Of a stretch of DNA of 7,706 nucleotides, positions 1 through 5,394 are shown in pieces. Every line of letters begins with the position of its first letter. Positions within the stretch are counted from its first letter, which is position 1. Position numbers and translations under genes: made by a program. This stretch comes from Muribaculaceae bacterium (GTDB lineage Bacteria > Bacteroidota > Bacteroidia > Bacteroidales > Muribaculaceae): positions 1 to 7,706 of the forward strand of contig JAIDTS010000551.1 in NCBI GenBank assembly GCA_029060585.1, written 5' to 3'. The notes beneath the pieces were generated by a model. The model was given only the letters and a program-made list of their open reading frames with translations, had not been told where the DNA came from and did not search any database.

Positions 1-585
1 GCTCAGCCCGGTGACTTCATCTGGGACGACTACAACCACGACGGCGTGATTACTCTCGACGGCGACCGCCACGAGATCGGCGACCCGAACCCCGACTGGA
101 CACTCGGTATCAACCTCGGCTTCTCCTATAAGGGTCTTGATTTCAGCATGGCAGGTAGCGGAGCATTTGGAATGCAGGCTATGCAGTGCTACCGTACAGC
201 ACTTCTTGCAAATCCTTTTGTGAACTACACTACCGAAGTTCTTGACCGCTGGCATGGCGAAGGCACAAGCAATTCTGTACCACGTCTTGTAGTGGGTAGC
301 GAGAACAACCAGTGGGTATCTACCTATTATATGCAGAACGCTGACTACTTCAAGCTCCAGAACATAACCCTTGGCTATGACTTCTGCAGCCAGTTCAAGA
401 CTCCGTTCCAGCAGCTTCGCCTCTATGCTCAGCTCCAGAACCTCTTCACAATCACCAAATACACAGGTGTGGATCCTGAAATTGGTTCAAATGGCGGCAC
501 CGGCAACGACTGGGCTCGTGGTATCGATACCGGTCTGTATCCTTCAGCTCGTTCATTCGTGGTTGGTGTAACGATCAAATATTAA
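1..585 (+). CDS. SusC/RagA-family TonB-dependent outer-membrane transporter, C-terminal part
   Basis: Only the last 194 residues are in the window; the reading frame is open from base 1 and ends with TAA at 583-585. SusC-family proteins are roughly 1000 residues, so about four fifths lie upstream. Visible family signatures are an Asp-rich stretch (GDFIWDDYNHDGVITLDGD) followed by IGDPNPDWTLGINLGFSYKG, which is the usual start of the last beta-strands of SusC barrels, and a C-terminus ending in an aromatic residue (VVGVTIKY) as expected for an outer-membrane barrel recognised by the BAM machinery. In the family, SusC forms the TonB-energised pore that imports oligosaccharides delivered by its SusD partner. 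The SusD-like gene follows after 31 nt, the canonical order. The imported substrate cannot be inferred from this fragment. The in-frame ATG at 46 is internal and is not the start. Confidence 0.96.
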   Translation, partial: AQPGDFIWDDYNHDGVITLDGDRHEIGDPNPDWTLGINLGFSYKGLDFSMAGSGAFGMQAMQCYRTALLANPFVNYTTEVLDRWHGEGTSNSVPRLVVGSENNQWVSTYYMQNADYFKLQNITLGYDFCSQFKTPFQQLRLYAQLQNLFTITKYTGVDPEIGSNGGTGNDWARGIDTGLYPSARSFVVGVTIKY

Positions 586-616
586 TACTTAACATCAAGA
601 GAAACTATATATAGAT

Positions 617-2464
617 ATGAAAAAACATCTTTTGATTGGATTAGCTGCAGTCGGGATGCTCTCGCTGACTTCCTGCGAGGACTTCCTTGATTCGCAAAAC
701 TATACAGAAGCAAATACAGGTAACTATCCTGCTGCTGCAGCCGACCTGAATAAAGAATTGTCGGCACTTTATGGAGTGATGAATCAGATGAATCAGACAC
801 CGTTGCAGACTCCATGGCTTGTGTGGGATATAATGTCAGACGATGCCAATGGTGCAGGTGGCACAGGCGACGTGGAATGCCACGCTATAGGTCATCTTAT
901 GACGAATAAGGATGATATCTACACTAATGCATGGCATTGTGTCTATGTTGGTGTCGCCCGCGCAAATGCGATTATCTATTCTGTTGATGCCTTTGACTGG
1001 ACAGGCAACGAGAAAACCCGCAACCAGTTGCTTGGCGAAGCATATTTCATGCGTGGTCTCTTCTATCTTTGGGGTACTCAGTTCTGGGGTGATATCCCCG
1101 CCTACTGGGCTGCCGCAGCTCCGGATCCCTGTCCGCAGGTTAGTGCCAAGGATGAAATCTACCCCCATATTCTCGCAGACTTTGTTTCCGCATCCAATCT
1201 GATGAGTCATGGGGCAACTGCATGGGGTGACGGACATGCGATGAAGGGTGCCGCTGAAGGCTACCTCGCACGTGCGTATATGTTCTATCAGGGTTTCTAT
1301 AACAAGGCAGGTGAGCTTGCTACAGCAAATCTTGCTGATGTAGAGCTTCCTGAGCAGGAAGGTGTAAACGGCCCGTTGTCCAAGCAGCAAGTTGCGGATT
1401 ATCTTGCCGATTGTGTAAATAATTCCGGTGCTGAGCTCATCCCTGACTTCAGACTGTTATGGCAGTATACTAATGAACTTACTGCTCCTGACTATGCTTA
1501 TACTCAGGATCTCGCAGCTGAAGGAAAGTTCTGGGCAGGCAATGGTAATAAAGAGCAGCTTTTCCAGGTTCAGTTTACAAATGCTGCTTCTTATCAGGGT
1601 ACAATTCAGATGGGCTTCATCAATCAGACATCTCTTTATAATGGTCTGCGTTGTGATGAAGATGCTGATGGAAATGCTAATGGTACGATGGAGACTCTTC
1701 CCTTCGGACAAGGTTGGGGACAGGGTGTTTTCAATATGAATTCAGTCAATGAATGGCCTTCAAGCGACCCTCGCAAGAAAGCAACTGTTCTTGATTGTGA
1801 TACAGAACTTAAGCACTTTGCATATACCACTTCTTGCTCTGAGGAAACAGGTAAGTACAATAAAAAGTGGATATCTGTAACTTGTTCAGAGTCAACTTTT
1901 GATTCTCAAGCTGATGCGTACACATGGTGGGGCGTTTACCGAGTTAAGAATACATCTCCCCTGGTGCCAAATACTAATGGCAACTCAATGCAGGGTGACC
2001 ACTTTACTGATATCATACTTCTTCGCCTTTCTGACGTGATGCTTATGCATACTGAGCTTACTGGCGATGCCGCAATGATGAATCGCGTGCAGGAACGTGC
2101 AGGTGTAGCTAAGACAGGTTACTCATGGGAGAATATCAAGAATGAACGTCGCTGGGAGTTCTATGGTGAGGGTATTCGCTTCAATGATCTTCGTCGCTGG
2201 TCAGGCATTGACGGCGGTACTAACTGTCTTGCTGCAATAGCTCTTGAAAAGCAGAACGGATCAGCAGTCAACTACACAGGTCGTTGGACTACTATGCATC
2301 ATGCTTCCTCTTCATGGGCTCAGCGTTATGCTCAGACCAATGGTTTCCTTCCTATTCCTCCGGGTCAGATCAATATTATTGGCAATCCTGACATCTTAAA
2401 GCAGAATCCCGGTTGGGGTTCAGATTCTCAGGACTGGAATATGTCGGGCACACCGGTTTACTAA
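617..2464 (+). CDS. SusD/RagB-family surface glycan-binding lipoprotein
   Basis: A complete 615-residue protein, somewhat longer than the usual 500-600 for SusD homologues. The N-terminus is a lipoprotein signal peptide with lipobox LTSC (Cys20). It is followed by Glu-Asp, consistent with the acidic export signal that sends Bacteroidetes lipoproteins to the cell surface. The SusD helical (TPR-like) core is visible around residues 138-160 (LLGEAYFMRGLFYLWGTQFW). The family's C-terminal signature lies around residues 509-528 (NERRWEFYGEGIRFNDLRRW). SusD proteins sit as a lid on the SusC barrel and present glycan to it. The gene lies 31 nt after the SusC stop and 20 nt before the next lipoprotein gene, so the three are very likely one transcript. 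The start is set by the signal peptide. The large antisense open frame at 836-1390 is a shadow. Family assignment is very secure; the substrate is unknown. Confidence 0.97.
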   Translation: MKKHLLIGLAAVGMLSLTSCEDFLDSQNYTEANTGNYPAAAADLNKELSALYGVMNQMNQTPLQTPWLVWDIMSDDANGAGGTGDVECHAIGHLMTNKDDIYTNAWHCVYVGVARANAIIYSVDAFDWTGNEKTRNQLLGEAYFMRGLFYLWGTQFWGDIPAYWAAAAPDPCPQVSAKDEIYPHILADFVSASNLMSHGATAWGDGHAMKGAAEGYLARAYMFYQGFYNKAGELATANLADVELPEQEGVNGPLSKQQVADYLADCVNNSGAELIPDFRLLWQYTNELTAPDYAYTQDLAAEGKFWAGNGNKEQLFQVQFTNAASYQGTIQMGFINQTSLYNGLRCDEDADGNANGTMETLPFGQGWGQGVFNMNSVNEWPSSDPRKKATVLDCDTELKHFAYTTSCSEETGKYNKKWISVTCSESTFDSQADAYTWWGVYRVKNTSPLVPNTNGNSMQGDHFTDIILLRLSDVMLMHTELTGDAAMMNRVQERAGVAKTGYSWENIKNERRWEFYGEGIRFNDLRRWSGIDGGTNCLAAIALEKQNGSAVNYTGRWTTMHHASSSWAQRYAQTNGFLPIPPGQINIIGNPDILKQNPGWGSDSQDWNMSGTPVY

Positions 2465-2484
2465 TCCTCTAATAACAACAAGAA

Positions 2485-4014
2485 ATGAAAAAGACTTTAA
2501 TGATATTGGCCTTGACCGGTGGCATGTTCCTTACGTCATGCGACCCTCAGAAGGCTGAAGGCGTCTTCGAGTCAACTACAATGACAACGGAAAGCCTTAT
2601 GAACGGAGCTACTTTCGCCCAGTTCGATTTGGTTGACGGCAAGTATGTGCCGTCAGAGACCGGCAACTATATTCAGTACAACTTTCCTGGAGTTCAGGCA
2701 GTGAATATATATTATATGAAGGGCAATGAAAAGAAAACTCTTTCATATGGTCGTTCCGGTGGTATCTTCTACTATATGCCGGCACGTGGCAGTGAACTCC
2801 TTCAGACACTTTATTTCTCTTATCTCAATGCAGATGGAACAGAAGTAGTGGCAGAGAAGCAGTTTACCCTCGAGGTGGCTCAAGCTCTTGACCCGGCTGT
2901 AAAGGTGCTTGTATCGGATGACGGTTCCAAGAAATGGAAATGGATGCCGACTAATGCCAATGAAGGTGCTGTATGGGGCAACGGTGGTTATCTTGCCGGT
3001 GAGCAGGACGGTAGCCTCAATATCAACGGCGCATGGTGGGGCTGCGGTGTCCTTGATGGCACTTGTAAGGATACTTTCGAGAGCCAGACCGCTCATGCCG
3101 GAAGCCGCTGGCCTGAGGTGCAGGGAGAGTGCTATGCACTGTCTTATATGGAATTCCTTGAAGATGGTTCGCTTATTGCTTACAGTCCGGAAGGAGCCGT
3201 AATCAACGAGGGCTCATTCTCCATCAAGAACTACAATAACAATCAGATAACTAATGCTGATAATTCATCAAGAGGTACTCTTGAGACTTCGGAAGGAGCC
3301 ATTCTCTGGCCGTTTGCCATCAATACAAATGGTATGCAGCCCACTGCTTTCGAAATCGGTTGGCTTGATCCGTCACGTATGATTCTCCTCTATGCTGCTG
3401 AAGGAACAGAGGCATGGAAGGAGTGCACTTGGTGGTCGTTTATGAGTGATGACGATCCTGAGGTTCTCGCAGTTCACGATTGGCATTGGAAACCTACTTC
3501 TGTAAATGCCCAGAAAGATGCGGACGGAAATGTAATTGCCGGAACCGGTGCTGTATGGGGTAACGGAGGTTATCTTGCCGGCTCCCAGAATGGCACGGGC
3601 GAAATCAATGGCGCTTGGTGGGGCTGCGGTGTCAACGACGGTGGTTGTGCCGACACTTTCGCCAGCCAGATGGGTCACGCCGGTGCAGCATATGTTGAAG
3701 GTGAGGAATATTCTGAATCTAAGATGGTATTCAATGTAGAGGATGCTTCTGTCACTGTCTATGGCAAAGACGGCAACGAACTCCGTTCCGGTTCATTCTC
3801 TATTGACCTGACTCCGAATCCAGCTAAATTCAGCATCGGCACACTCAATACATCTGAAGGTGCTATCCTCTGGCCGTTCGCTATCAATACAGGCGGTCAT
3901 ATGCCTACAAGCTTCGAAATTGGCTATATGGGACCGGAATCACTGATCCTCATCTATGCTCCTGAAGGCACTGAAGCATGGAAAGAGTGCACTTGGTGGT
4001 CGTTCGGTAAGTGA
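2485..4014 (+). CDS. SusE/F-position lipoprotein with two tandem Trp/Cys-rich domains, putative surface glycan-binding protein
   Basis: A 509-residue protein with a lipoprotein signal peptide (lipobox LTSC, Cys19). Residues about 40-140 look like an all-beta, Ig-like N-terminal domain (inference from alternating hydrophobic strands). Two homologous domains follow, residues about 150-319 and 333-507. Blocks shared by both are AVWGNGGYLAG (162-172, 356-366), INGAWWGCGV (180-189, 374-383), TSEGAILWPFAIN (268-280, 456-468) and EGTEAWKECTWWSF (306-319, 494-507). Three Cys per domain are conserved (187/381, 194/388, 314/502). An Ig-like stalk followed by tandem domains rich in exposed-type aromatic residues, encoded right after SusC/SusD, is the layout of SusE/SusF-type or SGBP glycan-binding lipoproteins. 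The role is therefore inferred from architecture and position. I do not recognise the repeat as a named carbohydrate-binding module. No catalytic motif is evident, although an enzyme cannot be excluded. It is the last gene of the operon, with an intrinsic terminator 20 nt past its stop. Confidence 0.85.
   Translation: MKKTLMILALTGGMFLTSCDPQKAEGVFESTTMTTESLMNGATFAQFDLVDGKYVPSETGNYIQYNFPGVQAVNIYYMKGNEKKTLSYGRSGGIFYYMPARGSELLQTLYFSYLNADGTEVVAEKQFTLEVAQALDPAVKVLVSDDGSKKWKWMPTNANEGAVWGNGGYLAGEQDGSLNINGAWWGCGVLDGTCKDTFESQTAHAGSRWPEVQGECYALSYMEFLEDGSLIAYSPEGAVINEGSFSIKNYNNNQITNADNSSRGTLETSEGAILWPFAINTNGMQPTAFEIGWLDPSRMILLYAAEGTEAWKECTWWSFMSDDDPEVLAVHDWHWKPTSVNAQKDADGNVIAGTGAVWGNGGYLAGSQNGTGEINGAWWGCGVNDGGCADTFASQMGHAGAAYVEGEEYSESKMVFNVEDASVTVYGKDGNELRSGSFSIDLTPNPAKFSIGTLNTSEGAILWPFAINTGGHMPTSFEIGYMGPESLILIYAPEGTEAWKECTWWSFGK
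2932..3441 (+). repeat. Domain repeat, copy 1 (codons about 150-319 of the SusE/F-position lipoprotein)
   Basis: First copy of the internal Trp/Cys-rich domain. It aligns with copy 2 (3481-4005) through four long shared blocks. Between the blocks it differs in loop length: copy 2 has an extra Asp/Gly-rich stretch (NAQKDADGN) ahead of its AVWGNGGY block, whereas copy 1 has a longer Asn-rich loop (residues about 250-262) before its TSEGAILWPF block. Identity is high in the blocks and low elsewhere, suggesting an old duplication held by function. Confidence 0.88.
3481..4005 (+). repeat. Domain repeat, copy 2 (codons about 333-507 of the SusE/F-position lipoprotein)
   Basis: Second copy of the Trp/Cys-rich domain, ending ECTWWSF three residues (with GK) before the end of the protein. 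Its 3' end (3985-4003) is nearly identical to the matching stretch of copy 1 (3421-3439). Both also match a stretch at 5276-5294 beyond the next gene. Confidence 0.88.
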
Positions 4015-4034
4015 TCTCAGACTACTACATATTC

Positions 4035-4071
4035 AAAAGGATGCGTGTCCCAGCGGCACGCATCCTTTTTT
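4035..4071 (+). terminator. Rho-independent terminator of the SusC/SusD operon
   Basis: Perfect 13-bp stem: AAAAGGATGCGTG (4035-4047) pairs with CACGCATCCTTTT (4057-4069) around a 9-nt loop, and the transcript ends in six Ts (4066-4071). It begins 20 nt after the lipoprotein stop codon. The A-rich left arm opposite the T-run means it could also work, less strongly, on the other strand. Confidence 0.95.
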
Positions 4072-4093
4072 ACATTTAAGAGATTGTTTATAC

Positions 4094-4124
4094 TTGCATA
4101 TATTCCATAAAAATTGTATTTTTG
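4094..4124 (+). promoter_or_regulatory. Bacteroidetes-type promoter upstream of the RhuM gene
   Basis: TTG (4094-4096), 20-nt spacer, then TATTTTTG (4117-4124), a full match to the -7 pattern TAnnTTTG at the usual spacing. Transcription would begin near 4130, leaving an untranslated leader of about 190 nt before the RhuM start. The -33 region reads TACTTGCATA, identical to that of the promoter at 7606-7636. Confidence 0.7.
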
Positions 4125-4243
4125 CAGAATAGAATCTGTTTCGACTTATTGACGTTGTCTTCTACGCTACCTCAGTGAGATTTTTTTTATAGACATATAG
4201 AGAATAGACTCCACGAAAGCCAAAGCAATTTCATTAAACCATA

Positions 4244-4317
4244 TATAAGATTGGGATAATAATAGCTCAAGAAAGTTGGTAAAGATCAATCTTATAAATC
4301 TTTTATATATAAGAATG
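4244..4317. repeat. TATAAGATTG box cluster (possible operator) before the RhuM start
   Basis: TATAAGATTG at 4244-4253 and its exact reverse complement CAATCTTATA at 4287-4296 form a 10-bp inverted repeat with a 33-nt spacer. A third copy with one mismatch, TATAAGAATG, lies at 4308-4317 and touches the start codon region. A small palindrome (TATAAA-TCT-TTTATA, 4293-4307) overlaps the second box. The placement just ahead of a gene whose product has a DNA-binding-like N-terminal domain fits an operator or an mRNA structure at the start site; this is inference, and the region is AT-rich. Confidence 0.5.
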
Positions 4318-4319
4318 AA

Positions 4320-5201
4320 ATGATATCAAAGCATAAAACATTCTCCGAGAATGAAATTATTCTTTACAAACCTGATTCAACATTTTCATTAGATGTAAGA
4401 GTCGAAAATGAAACTGTATGGCTTACACAGTCACAGATTGCTGAATTGTTCGGAACCAAGCGACCTGCGATTACTAAACATTTATCTAATATATTCAAAA
4501 CCGGTGAATTAGAAGAGAATTCAGTATGTTCCATTTTGGAACATACTGCTTCCGATGGCAAGAATTATAGCACTAAATTCTATAATCTTGATGCGATACT
4601 ATCGGTTGGATATAGGGTCAACAGTCTAAATGCAACAAAATTCAGACAATGGGCCAATAAAGTTTTGAAGGAGTACTTGCTTCGAGGATACAGTATCAAT
4701 CAACGTTTATTAGACATGGAGTCTCGTATTGATCATAGATTCTCTGAACATGACAGGAGGCTTGATGATCTGAAAGATAAAGTTGACTTCTTTGTTAGGA
4801 CCTCCTTACCTCCAAGAGAGGGAATTGTATTTGATGGATGCATATTTGATGCGCATATATTTATGTGTGATCTTGTTAAGCAGGCTAAAAGAAGAATTAT
4901 TCTGATTGATAACTATATTGATGCAAAAGTATTAACATTACTTGATAACAGAGATTCCGGAGTCAATGCAATCATATACACTGATCGTATTTCTGACCCT
5001 CTTAAATTGGACATTATGCGTCATAATCGACAGTATCCTCCTATAGAAGTGAAAGAGCCAAGACATAAAATCCATGACCGGTTCATGATAATAGATGACA
5101 CTCTATATCATATAGGTGCCTCTGTAAAGGATTTAGGAAAGAAACTTTTTGCCTTTTCTCAAATGGGGATATCTCCTTCGGTAATTCTTGATGATATCTA
5201 A
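4320..5201 (+). CDS. rhuM: RhuM-family protein with C-terminal PLD-like domain
   Basis: A 293-residue protein. Residues about 25-131 carry the RhuM-family (virulence RhuM, PF13310-type) signature: VRVENETVWLTQSQIAELFG, a helix-turn-helix-like stretch, then YNLDAILSVGYRVNS and FRQWANKVLKEYLLRGY. Residues 132-158 look like a short charged helical linker. The C-terminal half (about 160-287) resembles a phospholipase-D-like domain: a strand RRIILIDNYID (191-201), then HDRFMIID (252-259), which fits the HKD pattern HxKx4D with Arg254 in place of Lys, and HIGASVKDLGKK (264-275). This two-part layout is common in Bacteroides annotated as DNA-binding or RhuM proteins. The biological role is unsettled; the family name comes from a Salmonella pathogenicity-island gene. 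The gene is visibly AT-rich (28-38% G+C in lines I counted) compared with the flanking genes, which suggests lateral acquisition. It has its own promoter about 190 nt upstream and an internal perfect hairpin at 4522-4548. The nearby ATG at 4315 closes at once and is not used. Confidence 0.92.
   Translation: MISKHKTFSENEIILYKPDSTFSLDVRVENETVWLTQSQIAELFGTKRPAITKHLSNIFKTGELEENSVCSILEHTASDGKNYSTKFYNLDAILSVGYRVNSLNATKFRQWANKVLKEYLLRGYSINQRLLDMESRIDHRFSEHDRRLDDLKDKVDFFVRTSLPPREGIVFDGCIFDAHIFMCDLVKQAKRRIILIDNYIDAKVLTLLDNRDSGVNAIIYTDRISDPLKLDIMRHNRQYPPIEVKEPRHKIHDRFMIIDDTLYHIGASVKDLGKKLFAFSQMGISPSVILDDI
4522..4548. repeat. Perfect 12-bp hairpin inside the RhuM coding sequence
   Basis: CAGTATGTTCCA (4522-4533) is followed by TTT and the exact complement TGGAACATACTG (4537-4548). 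It encodes residues about 68-77 (SVCSILEHTA), a loop between the HTH-like segment and the YNLDAI block, where family members vary in sequence and length. A perfect palindrome of this size inside a coding region is unusual. It could be an operator-like site, an mRNA structure, or a scar of a small palindromic insertion. Confidence 0.85.
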
Positions 5202-5268
5202 GTATTCTACGGTTGAGTCAGCGGAATGTAGGTCAATAATCGAACTGTGCAACCCACGATGGACATCA

Positions 5269-5296
5269 CATGGATGAGTGCACATGGTGGTCGTGA
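5269..5296 (+). pseudogene. Relic resembling the 3' end of the Trp/Cys-rich lipoprotein gene
   Basis: GAGTGCACATGGTGGTCGT (5276-5294) differs at one base from the segments encoding ECTWWS at 3421-3439 and 3985-4003. The similarity extends left through CATGGA with one gap. In the same frame it reads MDECTWWS followed at once by TGA (5294-5296), which is the intact gene's ending minus its last three codons (Phe-Gly-Lys). The frame is closed upstream by TAA at 5237-5239, and the rest of the domain is gone. Interpreted as the stump of a duplicated copy or of an integration-generated repeat. It lies within the longer but unlikely GTG-started extension of the next gene. Confidence 0.55.
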
Positions 5297-5322
5297 TTCA
5301 ACTTTCGCAAGTGAAAGTTGAA
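5297..5322. repeat. Perfect 10-bp inverted repeat after the relic stop codon
   Basis: TTCAACTTTC (5297-5306), loop GCAAGT, GAAAGTTGAA (5313-5322). It starts on the base after the relic's TGA and lies 95 nt after the RhuM stop. It has the strength of a terminator stem but no T-run follows, so it may be a factor-assisted 3' end, a dispersed repeat unit, or a regulator site. Its right arm contains a TTG (5318-5320) placed 21 nt before TAAATTTG (5342-5349), a second, weaker promoter candidate for the next gene. Confidence 0.75.
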
Positions 5323-5345
5323 GGGTATAAGATTGTTTGGTTAAA

Positions 5346-5377
5346 TTTGCAAAAGCCGCGGAAAAAGGTTAACTTTG
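5346..5377 (+). promoter_or_regulatory. Bacteroidetes-type promoter of the AAA/PD-(D/E)XK gene
   Basis: TTTG (5346-5349), 20-nt spacer, TAACTTTG (5370-5377): a full match to the -33/-7 consensus TTTG...TAnnTTTG. It ends 17 nt before the ATG at 5395, so the transcript would begin just ahead of that codon. This is the main argument for starting the gene at 5395 and not at the upstream GTG. Confidence 0.8.
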
Positions 5378-5394
5378 TGGGAAAATGTAGGATT

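Larger units (their letters stand above)
4072..4319. other. Intergenic stretch between the operon terminator and the RhuM gene
   Basis: Together with the terminator this makes a gap of about 305 bases without a gene. It holds a Bacteroidetes-type promoter (4094-4124) and a cluster of TATAAGATTG-type boxes just before the RhuM start (4244-4317). Between them (4125-4243) I see only an AT-rich leader with a run of eight Ts at 4181-4188 that lacks a convincing hairpin. No tRNA, riboswitch or small ORF is supported. Confidence 0.7.

Noticed and set aside
836..1390. 184-residue open frame on the minus strand inside the SusD gene
   Set aside because: It lies wholly inside a clear SusD gene, shows no recognisable motif, and is a frame shadow.
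4181..4188. Run of eight Ts as a possible terminator or sRNA end
   Set aside because: Only a 3-bp stem (CTC-AGT-GAG) precedes it, too weak for an intrinsic terminator.
5278..5394. GTG-started 39-residue N-terminal extension of the AAA/PD-(D/E)XK protein
   Set aside because: The extension is encoded by relic, hairpin and promoter DNA, and family members start close to the YAIGDQDF motif. A consensus promoter lies inside it.
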